A stretch of DNA of 64,000 nucleotides from Heliobacterium mobile. GTDB taxonomy: Bacteria > Bacillota > Desulfitobacteriia > Heliobacteriales > Heliobacteriaceae. The position numbers and the translations under genes were made by a program. The stretch lies in assembly GCF_009720735.1 (NCBI RefSeq), contig NZ_WNKU01000004.1, forward strand, positions 62,001-126,000, in the 5' to 3' direction. The notes below the pieces were generated by a model. That model ran no database searches, was not told the DNA's origin, and saw only the letters and a list, made by a program, of their open reading frames with translations. Below are positions 50,664 to 58,462 of this stretch, piece after piece. Positions within the stretch are counted from its first letter, which is position 1. Each line of letters opens with the position of its first letter.

Positions 50664-51995
50664 ATGTTTATCTTCGTCGTCGGACTCAACCACAAATCGG
50701 CTCCAGTGGAAGTCCGCGAAAAACTGTCCTTTACTGAAGCGCAGCTGAGTGAGGCATTGCACAAGCTACAGGGTATGGCTGGGATCGAAGGTTGCTGTAT
50801 TCTTTCCACGTGCAACCGGACGGAGATATACGGTGCGTCAACCGATATGGAAAAGGGCATGACCGCTGTCAAACGGTTTGTACTTGAATGGGGGCAACTC
50901 CAACCACAGGACTTTTCTAAATACTTCTACGTACATACGTTGTACGATGCCATTCGGCATCTCTTTCGTGTCGCTTCGGGATTGGACTCGATGGTTCTTG
51001 GAGAAACCCAAATTCTCGGGCAGGTGCGTACGGCCTATCAGCGCTCCTGTAACGAAGATTGCAGCAACGGAATCGTTAATACCTGGTTTCAACAAGCGAT
51101 TACGGTGGGTAAACGGGTGCGGACAGAGACCGGTATTGATCAGCATCCCGTATCCATCTCTTATACGGCAGTGGAACTGGCCGAACAAGTCCTGGGTGGC
51201 TTAAAAGGCCGAACGGCCATGGTACTCGGGGCTGGGAAAATGAGTGTGCTCACTTTGAAGCACCTCGTAGCAGAAGGTGTCGATAAGATCATCATCGCCA
51301 ACCGCTCCGTCGAAAAAGCGGAAGAGCTGGCAAAAAGCTGTGGTGGTGAAGCGATTTCTTTTGCGGATGTGAATCATCGCTTGGAGGAAGCCGACATCCT
51401 CATCTCCTGTACAGCGGCGACTCATTATGTCATTCGCAAATCCATGGTTGAACAAGTGATGGACAGGCGTGGCGGAAAACCTGTCTTCTTCTTCGATATC
51501 GCTGTACCCCGTGATATCGATCCGGAAGTGGCGCAAGTTCCCGGTACGCACCTCTATGACATTGACGCTATGCAACACGTGATTGACCGCAATTTGGCGG
51601 AACGGCGTAAGTGCGCAGCGGAAGCGGAGATCATCATCGAACATGAGATCAACCAATTCATGCGCTGGCTGAACTCGCTTTTTGTCATTCCGACCATCGT
51701 CGGTCTGAAAAACAAGGGCAACCAAATCAAAGAAAAAGAGCTTGACCGGGCTTTGTGCAAGTTAAAGCATTTGTCTGAAAAGGAAAAGAAACTTGTCGGT
51801 TCCTTGGCGAGCTCCATCGTCAACCAGTTGCTGCATGATCCGATCACGCAACTGCGCCACTATGCGGCTTCCCCGGAAGGACATTTGTACTCGGAGATTC
51901 TACAAAATCTTTTCTGCCTAGATGTTCCCGGCCAACGGCAAAAACACGTCGTTGTACATTACCCTGCCGTGGAGCAACGGCAAAACCGGGCCTAA
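50664..51995 (+). CDS. hemA: Glutamyl-tRNA reductase
   Basis: 443-residue NADPH-dependent reductase making glutamate-1-semialdehyde from Glu-tRNA, the first step of C5-pathway tetrapyrrole synthesis. The catalytic Cys is C50 (ILSTCNRTEIY). GLNHKSAPVEVREK opens the protein; ASGLDSMVLGETQILGQV and the NADPH-binding loop VLGAGKMS are signatures. The C-terminal dimerisation helix is complete. ATG 50664 has GAGGGTGGT upstream. It stands between the tRNA-Glu gene and the photosynthesis cluster; other hem genes are not next to it here. Confidence 0.97.
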   Translation: MFIFVVGLNHKSAPVEVREKLSFTEAQLSEALHKLQGMAGIEGCCILSTCNRTEIYGASTDMEKGMTAVKRFVLEWGQLQPQDFSKYFYVHTLYDAIRHLFRVASGLDSMVLGETQILGQVRTAYQRSCNEDCSNGIVNTWFQQAITVGKRVRTETGIDQHPVSISYTAVELAEQVLGGLKGRTAMVLGAGKMSVLTLKHLVAEGVDKIIIANRSVEKAEELAKSCGGEAISFADVNHRLEEADILISCTAATHYVIRKSMVEQVMDRRGGKPVFFFDIAVPRDIDPEVAQVPGTHLYDIDAMQHVIDRNLAERRKCAAEAEIIIEHEINQFMRWLNSLFVIPTIVGLKNKGNQIKEKELDRALCKLKHLSEKEKKLVGSLASSIVNQLLHDPITQLRHYAASPEGHLYSEILQNLFCLDVPGQRQKHVVVHYPAVEQRQNRA

Positions 51996-52042
51996 AAAAC
52001 GGACTTATGTTAAATTTTTTTTGAATACATGTTAAAAGTCTA

Positions 52043-52071
52043 TTGATCAATGTTTTATGAAATGGTATACA
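52043..52071 (+). promoter_or_regulatory. Promoter of petJ
   Basis: TTGATC (52043-52048), 17-bp spacer, TATACA (52066-52071), leaving a leader of about 130 bases before petJ. Confidence 0.6.
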
Positions 52072-52204
52072 ATGATTGAATGAAAATTAACTGAAAAACG
52101 AGTGAGCTTTGACTGGAGGCATCGTGTCCGGTGCAACTGGTCATGTAATAATCATTTTATCTTTAAGTCCGGTTCTTTATTTTATTTGGAGGTGACATGA
52201 AGAG

Positions 52205-52648
52205 ATGAAAAACTTCAAACTCATCGGTGTTGCTGCGGTTCTGGGCCTGTCTCTCGTGACGCTGACCGCTTGCAACGGTGGCAGCCAAGCTCCTGCTGAG
52301 AAGAAAGAGACTCCTGCTGTTAAAACCGAACAAGCTCCAGCTCCGGCTCCTAAGGTTGAAACTAAAACCGAAGCTAAAACCGAAACCAAAACTGCCGACG
52401 CTGGCAAAGGCAAAGAACTCTTCAACGGTAAAGGTGCTTGCAATTCCTGCCATAAGATTGGCTCTGAAGGAACTGCTGCCATCGGTCCGGATCTCGAGAA
52501 AGTTGGCGCCAAGTATGACGCTGACAAAATCGCTAAGATCCTGGCTAACCCGACCGGTGAAGGTCTGCAAGCTACCATGCCTCCCGCTGCCGCTCTGAGC
52601 GACGACGAGAAGAAAGAAGTAGCTAAGTTCCTGGCTTCCCAGAAGTAA
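52205..52648 (+). CDS. petJ: Lipoprotein cytochrome c553
   Basis: 147-residue electron carrier reducing the photo-oxidised reaction centre (P800+). A lipobox (LTLTAC, C23) gives an acylated N-terminus that tethers the protein to the outer face of the membrane, as known for heliobacterial cytochrome c553. A flexible Ala/Pro/Lys/Thr linker (about 25-65) joins a single class I heme domain with CNSCH (C79, C82, H83) and axial M125. Strong codon bias to GCT/GCC fits high expression. ATG 52205 is preceded by GGAGGTGAC. Confidence 0.95.
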   Translation: MKNFKLIGVAAVLGLSLVTLTACNGGSQAPAEKKETPAVKTEQAPAPAPKVETKTEAKTETKTADAGKGKELFNGKGACNSCHKIGSEGTAAIGPDLEKVGAKYDADKIAKILANPTGEGLQATMPPAAALSDDEKKEVAKFLASQK

Positions 52649-53039
52649 GCGTGACTTCCTCGATTCAGAGGACGTACATAGCGAGAAAGAGCTCCCAACG
52701 GGGCTCTTTTTTATGCAATTGAACATAATACGTAGTACATTTGTATAGGATCTATGCAAGGATAAAAGAACGTGTTATTATACCATAGCAGGAAAACGAT
52801 GCTTTGGTTGCCAAGCATCCTGTTATGCCATTTTGGAATAATACAGCGAATTTGTCCCGGCTCCAGAAACAGCATGTATATTTTGTGACTTCGACGTGGC
52901 GCGATGAAGGGGGTAGGGAACGATGAGATGACACATCGGAGGAGCATTCATAGGGGTGCCGCCACGGTGAGATTTCAGAATCGTTTCCTAATCTAAGCGC
53001 TATGGCCTGAGTCACTTTAATTTATAAGGGGGGGTAGTC
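52649..53039. other. Intergenic leader between petJ and the cytochrome bc operon
   Basis: 391 bp without a gene. After the petJ terminator lies an AT-rich part (52713-52790), an imperfect inverted repeat (52791-52837: CATAgCAGG...GATGCTT pairing with AAGCATCCTGtTATG) and a G-rich tract. No confident promoter could be picked; the bc operon promoter must lie here or upstream. Confidence 0.5.
52686..52713 (+). terminator. Terminator after petJ
   Basis: Stem AAAGAGC-(T)-CCC (52686-52696) with GGG-GCTCTTT, short loop, then T6. Confidence 0.85.
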
Positions 53040-53258
53040 ATGAAAGCGCCGGACTATAAGGCAGGTATGCTCAACCTAATTGTACTAACCCTGATTGCCC
53101 TGGCGTTGGTCGCCGTAGCCTTCAAAAAGTTGGCTGACGGAGACTTTAACGGGGCGGCGATTTACATAGGGTTCCTGTTCATCGATTTTGGCGTGGCCCT
53201 GTATTCTTTCCGGGTAGCCATATGGGATGGAACAGGGTATAAGGAGGTCAAAGACTAA
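53040..53258 (+). CDS. Small two-helix membrane protein at head of pet operon
   Basis: 72-residue protein without a recognised family. Two transmembrane helices are clear: about 10-28 (MLNLIVLTLIALALVAVAF) and about 39-58 (AAIYIGFLFIDFGVALYSF). The charged loop KKLADGDFNG lies between and a short acidic/basic tail (DGTGYKEVKD) after. ATG 53040 has AAGGGGGGG upstream. Its last base is shared with the ATG of petC (TAATG overlap), so translation of the two is coupled. It may be a small subunit or assembly factor of the cytochrome bc complex, comparable in size to PetG/L/M/N-type subunits but not similar. Confidence 0.8.
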   Translation: MKAPDYKAGMLNLIVLTLIALALVAVAFKKLADGDFNGAAIYIGFLFIDFGVALYSFRVAIWDGTGYKEVKD

Positions 53259-53707
53259 TGGATCAGAACGTATCCAGAAGGAAGTTCCTGGGCGGTGTCA
53301 TTGCGATTCCGACGTTGGCCGTTCTCACAGCGCCTTTAGCGGCTGTTGGCGGATTTGTCTATCCTCCCGATAGACTGCTTCAGCCACCGCAACCGAAGAA
53401 AATCGCCAAGTTGGCCGATTTGAAACCGATGGAAGCGCTCCACTTTGATTACAATGATGTTCCTTGTTTGGCTATCAAAACCGGCAAGGGTGAAGTGATC
53501 GCTTACAAACTCAAGTGCACTCATTTAGGTTGTACTGTCGACGTTCCGAAAGGCAGCCTGGAAGGAAAGAAACTCGTTTGTCCCTGTCACGGTGGTCAAT
53601 TCGATCCCGAAGGCAATAATGTAGGCGGACCGCCGCCGAAACCGCTCGTCCGACTGCAAGTAGCCGTAGAAAACGGCGATGTCATCGTTAAAGAGGGGGT
53701 TGCGTAA
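53258..53707 (+). CDS. petC: Rieske [2Fe-2S] protein
   Basis: 149-residue Rieske subunit of the menaquinol-cytochrome c oxidoreductase. A basic N-terminus and one transmembrane anchor (about 11-33) precede the Rieske domain with CTHLGC (C87, H89, C92) and CPCHGG (C108, C110, H111). It oxidises quinol and passes electrons to the diheme cytochrome. The SRRKFLGG start is a twin-arginine-like signal. ATG 53258 overlaps the preceding gene; petB follows after 3 bases. Confidence 0.97.
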   Translation: MDQNVSRRKFLGGVIAIPTLAVLTAPLAAVGGFVYPPDRLLQPPQPKKIAKLADLKPMEALHFDYNDVPCLAIKTGKGEVIAYKLKCTHLGCTVDVPKGSLEGKKLVCPCHGGQFDPEGNNVGGPPPKPLVRLQVAVENGDVIVKEGVA

Positions 53708-53710
53708 GAG

Positions 53711-54352
53711 ATGAATTGGTTGGAAGAACGCTTGCCCGGTATCGGGAAAGTGGCGGAAGATATCGCTGAGCACCCGGTCCCCTCTCATACGCTGAACATC
53801 TTTTATTGTCTCGGTGGACTCACGTTACTCGCTTTTCTCGTCCAGTGTGTAACCGGCTTGTTTTTGGCATTATACTACAAGCCCACTCCGGAAGCGGCCT
53901 TTGCCAGCGTGCAGATGATCACCAACGAAGTGCGTTTCGGCGCCACCATTCGTTCCTTGCACCACTGGGCGGCCAACCTGATGATCCTGCTGGTCTTCCT
54001 GCACATGCTGCGCGTTTACTACACAGGTTCTTTCAAAAAGCCGCGGGAACTGAACTGGCTTGCCGGTTGCTTCCTGCTCGTGTTAAGCCTCGGTCTGGCC
54101 TTCACCGGATACCTGCTCCCTTATGAACAACTATCCTACTGGGCATCGGTCATCGGTGCTGAAACGGCCGGTTCCTTGCCGGTTGTCGGCGCGACTATGA
54201 AGATTATGATGCAGGGCGGCATCAAGGTAACCGCAGAAATGCTCAGCCGGTTCTATGTATTGCACGTGATGATTCTGCCGCTCGTAACGATCGGCTTCCT
54301 GGTTGCTCACTTTATCATGATTCGGGTTCAGGGCATATCCGATCCCATGTAA
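53711..54352 (+). CDS. petB: Cytochrome b6
   Basis: 213-residue cytochrome b6 with four transmembrane helices. The two b hemes are held by H84/H185 and H98/H200; these lie at constant offset from chloroplast positions 86, 187, 100 and 202. C33 matches chloroplast C35, which binds heme ci covalently. The subunit is thus of the b6-type rather than a full-length cytochrome b. It is followed by petD on the same transcript. Confidence 0.97.
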   Translation: MNWLEERLPGIGKVAEDIAEHPVPSHTLNIFYCLGGLTLLAFLVQCVTGLFLALYYKPTPEAAFASVQMITNEVRFGATIRSLHHWAANLMILLVFLHMLRVYYTGSFKKPRELNWLAGCFLLVLSLGLAFTGYLLPYEQLSYWASVIGAETAGSLPVVGATMKIMMQGGIKVTAEMLSRFYVLHVMILPLVTIGFLVAHFIMIRVQGISDPM

Positions 54353-54365
54353 GGAGGTTGATCCT

Positions 54366-54761
54366 GTGGAAAAGAAGCGGTTCACAATACCCTTCATGCC
54401 GGTGCATATCACCACCGAAGCTGCTATTGCGATGATTTTCATCGGCGTCTTGTTCATCCTCGCCGGCGTCTTGCCGAAAGAGATGATGGAACCTGCCGAT
54501 AAACTGGTGACACCGATCGGCTTAAAGCCGGAATGGTATTACCTCTGGGCCTATGTCATTTTGGAAATGGTACCGAACAAACTCATGGGGATTCTGATTC
54601 CAGGTGTGATGGTTGGCGCCCTTTTCGCCGTTCCTTGGCTCGAACGGAGTAAAGAACGTCGTCCGGCGAAACGCCCTATCGCGGTAGGCGTGTTCACCGC
54701 TATGATGCTCGTTGTCGCCGCCCTGACCTATTATGGCGCAACGATCCAAATCGGCGGCTAA
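54366..54761 (+). CDS. petD: Subunit IV of the cytochrome bc complex
   Basis: 131-residue subunit IV with about three transmembrane helices and the quinol-site motif KPEWYYLW (PEWY). Together with PetB it forms a split cytochrome b. Start GTG 54366 has AAGGAGG 6 bases upstream. It lies 13 bases after petB and is shorter than chloroplast subunit IV (about 160 residues) because the N-terminal part is reduced. Confidence 0.95.
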   Translation: MEKKRFTIPFMPVHITTEAAIAMIFIGVLFILAGVLPKEMMEPADKLVTPIGLKPEWYYLWAYVILEMVPNKLMGILIPGVMVGALFAVPWLERSKERRPAKRPIAVGVFTAMMLVVAALTYYGATIQIGG

Positions 54762-54816
54762 GCGTCTGTCGATGATGGACAGTCTTACGAGACTTTGAGG
54801 ACAAGGGGGAGACGAA

Positions 54817-55491
54817 TTGGGAACCCGTAAACTGATTATGTTTGGCGGGACAGCTGTACTCCTGGTTGGAATTTTGTTGGCCCCGAGCCTGCAAGCCAAA
54901 GGAGAACTCGTTCGCGGCCACGAATTATATAAGACAAACTGTGCCTCCTGTCACGGTGAGGACGGTAAAGGCGTTAAAGGCGTAAAGGCAGCCACATTGA
55001 ACAATGAAGGCTTCTTGAAGATTGCCAGCGACGACTATATCCTCAAAAGCATGCGTGCTGGACGGTTTAACCAAAACATGACTGCCTTCGATCATACGAA
55101 AATTCCTGATGAGAAGGCTCAGTTGATCATCAAAAACATTCGCAGCTTCCGTCCAGATATTCAGCCGCAAGATCTGAAAAATGAGCGGATCGTCGGCGAT
55201 CCCGTCAAAGGTGAGGCTTATTACAAACAAGTCTGCGCCGCCTGTCACGGACCTAACGGTGAAGGTGGTATTGGATCTTCGATCACCGATCCTGGCTTCC
55301 TCAATGCGGCTACAGACGAGTTTATTCTCAAGTCTGTGACGACAGGTCGCCCTGGTACCTCGATGCCGGCCTATCCCGATACGCAGGAACTGCGCAATAC
55401 GATTTCGTTCCTGCGCAGCAAACAGATTCCTTTAGACGTAGCTCAGGAAAACGCGGAAAAGAAAAAGGCTGAAGAAAAGGCCGCGAAGTAA
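54817..55491 (+). CDS. Diheme cytochrome c of the bc complex
   Basis: 224-residue membrane-anchored diheme c-type cytochrome that replaces cytochrome f or c1 in heliobacteria. An N-terminal signal anchor (about 8-27) is followed by two similar c-domains: CASCH (C42, C45, H46; axial M88 likely) and CAACH (C140, C143, H144; axial M183 likely). The two halves align (about 38-110 and 136-205), so an internal duplication is likely. The C-terminus is Lys/Glu/Ala-rich. TTG 54817 follows AAGGGGGAG. Confidence 0.93.
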   Translation: MGTRKLIMFGGTAVLLVGILLAPSLQAKGELVRGHELYKTNCASCHGEDGKGVKGVKAATLNNEGFLKIASDDYILKSMRAGRFNQNMTAFDHTKIPDEKAQLIIKNIRSFRPDIQPQDLKNERIVGDPVKGEAYYKQVCAACHGPNGEGGIGSSITDPGFLNAATDEFILKSVTTGRPGTSMPAYPDTQELRNTISFLRSKQIPLDVAQENAEKKKAEEKAAK

Positions 55492-55546
55492 CCCCCTTAT
55501 ACCTACAGAAGCAGCATCAACGAAAGACTTACTGGAGGAATGAATC

Positions 55547-55804
55547 ATGAGGAAGATCGTAGCGCTACTATGGCAATGGCGGCATTTGGTCTTCCTCATA
55601 TTTTTTTCTCTAATGGCGACTTTTTTTCTGGATTTGACGATGACGATTGTCCGTAAGTGGATCGATGGAGAATCTGTGGGTATCTCCCAGGCTATCATCG
55701 GTCCTGCAGGCTTGGTCATCGGCGGATATGGTCTCTTGCGATTCGTCTATCGCCATGATAAAAAAACGGGTCGCGTCAAAAGGAACGTCAAATGGCTTGA
55801 ATAA
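55547..55804 (+). CDS. Small membrane protein at end of pet operon
   Basis: 85-residue protein of unknown function. Two hydrophobic segments (about 12-32, HLVFLIFFSLMATFFLDL and about 46-66, ISQAIIGPAGLVIGGYGLL) with a basic C-terminus (HDKKTGRVKRNVK) suggest an inner-membrane hairpin. ATG 55547 has TGGAGG upstream. It follows the diheme cytochrome at 55 bases and may be co-transcribed with the pet genes. No motif is present. Confidence 0.75.
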   Translation: MRKIVALLWQWRHLVFLIFFSLMATFFLDLTMTIVRKWIDGESVGISQAIIGPAGLVIGGYGLLRFVYRHDKKTGRVKRNVKWLE

Positions 55805-55934
55805 TGTGAGCATCTTCGGTTAGGACGAATTCGGGATGCATAGTGCAGTAGAGATTTTATAAAGCTCTTATCTCGTCATAGAGCGCTACCGGAGTTGCGG
55901 GGCGGGGACGGGGATGGAGCGATGGGGGTCAAAA

Positions 55935-56420
55935 ATGAACGTAGCAATCAATGTCCTCAAACTCATCGCGAGCATCATCATCTGCCAGGTAGCGAGTTTA
56001 ATTGGCGCTAAGTTCACCATTCATCCGGCCAATATCATATGGTATGCCCAACTGGCCAAACCTGCATTCAACCCGACGAATGACGCCTTTTATCCTGTTT
56101 GGATAGTTCTATATACACTTATGGGAATCGCCCTGTATTTGGTGTGGCGAAAAAACCTTGAACAAGGCGAAGTAAAAATCGCCTTATCCTTGTTTTCGGC
56201 GCAATTATTGCTAAATGTCTTATGGTCATGGGTTTTTTTCGAGTTACAAGCTCCCTTTTACGCTTTTTTCGAGATTATTTTGCTGGCAATAGTAATTTTA
56301 TCGACTGTAATCGCTTTTTATAAGCAGTCCGAATTGGCGGCTGTCTTGATGATGCCCTATTTTTTACGGGTTTGTTACGAAGCGATATTGAACTATTATA
56401 TTTGGCAAATGAATCCGTAG
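55935..56420 (+). CDS. tspO: TspO/MBR family protein
   Basis: 161-residue TspO with five predicted transmembrane helices and the family's PAFNPTNDAFYPVWIVLYTLMG segment. Aromatic residues (W and Y) of the tetrapyrrole-binding pocket and LLNVLWSWVFF are present. In Rhodobacter TspO controls photosynthesis genes and tetrapyrrole export; elsewhere it binds and degrades protoporphyrin. ATG 55935 has GGGGG 6 bases upstream (an earlier in-frame ATG at 55914 is possible). Its location between the pet and bch genes suggests a tetrapyrrole role. Confidence 0.9.
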   Translation: MNVAINVLKLIASIIICQVASLIGAKFTIHPANIIWYAQLAKPAFNPTNDAFYPVWIVLYTLMGIALYLVWRKNLEQGEVKIALSLFSAQLLLNVLWSWVFFELQAPFYAFFEIILLAIVILSTVIAFYKQSELAAVLMMPYFLRVCYEAILNYYIWQMNP

Positions 56421-56543
56421 GCTCCTTGAACAAGCTAAGTATAAGATTTTTGGGGAGTTTGCCAATGCAAAGAGTTGATCGACGGTGGATTATGCAGTAT
56501 AATTCAACCAACTGAGGAAAACGGGCAGCTCCACCAGCAGAGG

Positions 56544-57152
56544 GTGAGCGACATCGGCAATGTAAATTATGGTAAAATTGGACCTAATTCGATTATTCAG
56601 ACAGTTGCCGCGTTAAAAGAAAAGTACGGAGACGAAAAAGCGGACGTCATTCTCCGTCAAGGCGGCAAAGGGTATTTGATAGATAACCTTCCCAGCGAAA
56701 TGGTCGATGAGAAGGAATTCATTTCACTCGTACATATGTTAGCTTCATCGGTAGGACATACAGAAACCAAGGTCATACTTCGCCGATCCGGAGAATTGAC
56801 GGCCAAGTACCTCTTAAAACATCGGATACCAGGGCCTATCCAATGGCTGTTAAAGGTTCTGCCGGCGAAACAGGGCTTACGAATCTTGCTCTCAGCGATC
56901 AGTAAGAATGCTTGGACCTTCGTCGGTACTGGTACGTTCTCTTACGATAGTGAAAATGAGAAAAAGATTTATATCGAAAATTGCTTGTCCTGTCGGGGAT
57001 TGCACTCGTCACAACCGATATGCAGTTTCTACGAAGGAACCTTTGAAAAGCTGATTCAAACGTTGATAGTGTCCAAAGCGCAAGTTCGGGAAATAGAGTG
57101 CATCGCCTTAGGGGCAAAGACATGCACTTATCAAATTCAATTTCCTAAATAA
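56544..57152 (+). CDS. bchJ: V4R-domain protein BchJ
   Basis: About 202 residues. The C-terminal V4R (4-vinyl reductase) domain covers about 90-200 with NCLSCRGLHSSQPICSFYEGTFEKLI and LGAKTCTYQI, a cysteine set typical of small-molecule or tetrapyrrole-binding V4R proteins. BchJ was once thought to be the 8-vinyl reductase and is now seen as a helper in bacteriochlorophyll synthesis. The start is unclear: GTG 56544 (MSDIGNVNYGKIGPN) has only AGAGG directly adjacent, and the frame opens at TTG 56475. Position before bchG supports BchJ. Confidence 0.82.
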   Translation: MSDIGNVNYGKIGPNSIIQTVAALKEKYGDEKADVILRQGGKGYLIDNLPSEMVDEKEFISLVHMLASSVGHTETKVILRRSGELTAKYLLKHRIPGPIQWLLKVLPAKQGLRILLSAISKNAWTFVGTGTFSYDSENEKKIYIENCLSCRGLHSSQPICSFYEGTFEKLIQTLIVSKAQVREIECIALGAKTCTYQIQFPK

Positions 57153-57293
57153 AGATTGGCATAAACGTTGACTAAGACAAATACATATTAAAGGAACCAC
57201 AGGAAGCCCCTGAAATCACAGTTGCCCGCTCCGGTACTATTGGCTGAGACGCGGTGGGGCTCCCTCAGCAATAACAGAAGAGTGGGTGCCGAG

Positions 57294-58223
57294 ATGAGTG
57301 TTAACATCAATCGAGAGAGTCCAGCGACTCTCGACACAAACGCTACCATTCCTGATTCGGCTACCATATGGCGGGTACGACTTAAACTCACGAAACCACT
57401 TACCTGGATCGGGCCAGTATGGTCTGTCGGGTGTGGTATCTTAGGTGCATCTGAAGCCCATTTAAGCCTTTGGACAATCTTATACGGCGCCCTATTGATG
57501 TTCCTTATCGGACCGCTGGTACTCGGGATGGGACAATCCATCAACGATTACTATGATGCCGATGTGGATGCGATCAATGAACCTGACCGCCCCTGTGCCA
57601 AATATCCGAAACTGTTCAAAAAGCTGGCGCTCACGAACGTGGCTGTCCTGTCTTTGGCGGCGATGGCTATCGCTTACCTAGCGTTTCGGATTGAGATATT
57701 CTATCTGGTTGTTGCCGGTCTACTCATCGCTGTTGGATACAGCATGCCGCCGCTGCGATTTAAGCAGAACGGATGGATTGGAAATGCATCCTGTGCACTT
57801 ACATACGTCACCCTTCCTTGGATTGCAGGCCTCTTGGCTTTCCACAGTTTGACACCGGAACAGACCATAGTCGCTTTTGTTTACGCCATCGGATCCCACG
57901 GATTTATGACCATGAATGACTTCAAGAGCGTCGAAGGCGACAAGCAATGGGGTCTTCGTTCCATCGTCGTCATGTACGGTGTCCAAGGCGGCTTGAAAAT
58001 CGCACTTGGCATGCTCATGGCATCCCAACTGATGGTAGCTGCTTATGTCGCTTATCTAGGCGATTACATAGGTTCCATTGTGTTAGTCGGCTTGCTTCTT
58101 GCACAAGTACCTTTTCAAAAGAAACTGAAGCAAGACCCCAAAGCCAACGCCCCCTGGTATAACGCAACAGCCAACAGTTTTTTTATTCTATCCATGATGG
58201 TTGCGGCGTATATTCTCAGATAA
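57294..58223 (+). CDS. bchG: Bacteriochlorophyll synthase
   Basis: 309-residue UbiA-family polyprenyltransferase that esterifies bacteriochlorophyllide; in heliobacteria the alcohol is farnesol. About eight transmembrane helices. The first Mg-binding motif NDYYDADVDAINEPDRP (about residue 88) and the second, NDFKSVEGDKQWG (about residue 215), are present. ATG 57294 has GAGTGGG upstream. It lies immediately before pshA, coupling pigment completion to the reaction centre gene. Confidence 0.94.
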   Translation: MSVNINRESPATLDTNATIPDSATIWRVRLKLTKPLTWIGPVWSVGCGILGASEAHLSLWTILYGALLMFLIGPLVLGMGQSINDYYDADVDAINEPDRPCAKYPKLFKKLALTNVAVLSLAAMAIAYLAFRIEIFYLVVAGLLIAVGYSMPPLRFKQNGWIGNASCALTYVTLPWIAGLLAFHSLTPEQTIVAFVYAIGSHGFMTMNDFKSVEGDKQWGLRSIVVMYGVQGGLKIALGMLMASQLMVAAYVAYLGDYIGSIVLVGLLLAQVPFQKKLKQDPKANAPWYNATANSFFILSMMVAAYILR

Positions 58224-58462
58224 ATTTCTACCCATCGAAGTCCACATCACAGCACTGGACGTAGCCGGGGGAATAACTCAAGGTTTCCTTGAGGAAATCG
58301 ATAGGAGGTGGGAGGACAATTTAGCGGTCCACTCGGGCACCGCGGAAGGTTCCAAAAACATGGGATACGGCCATAATACCAATCTTTACTACGCCAGACC
58401 CGGGAACCATAACGCGGGGCTGCAAAGAACCTAACCACAATTCGGTAAAGGAGGTCGTACCT
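58224..58462. other. Leader of pshA
   Basis: 239 bp without a supported gene. It contains a short perfect hairpin CTCAAGG-TTT-CCTTGAG (58277-58293), an AGGAGGTGGGAGGA tract with no open frame behind it, and ends with the pshA ribosome site AAAGGAGG. No clear sigma-A promoter was found. Confidence 0.5.

Noticed and set aside
58201-58434. 77-codon frame between bchG and pshA
   Set aside because: It starts inside bchG in another frame, with no ribosome site. The purine-rich AGGAGG tract in this leader does not precede its start.
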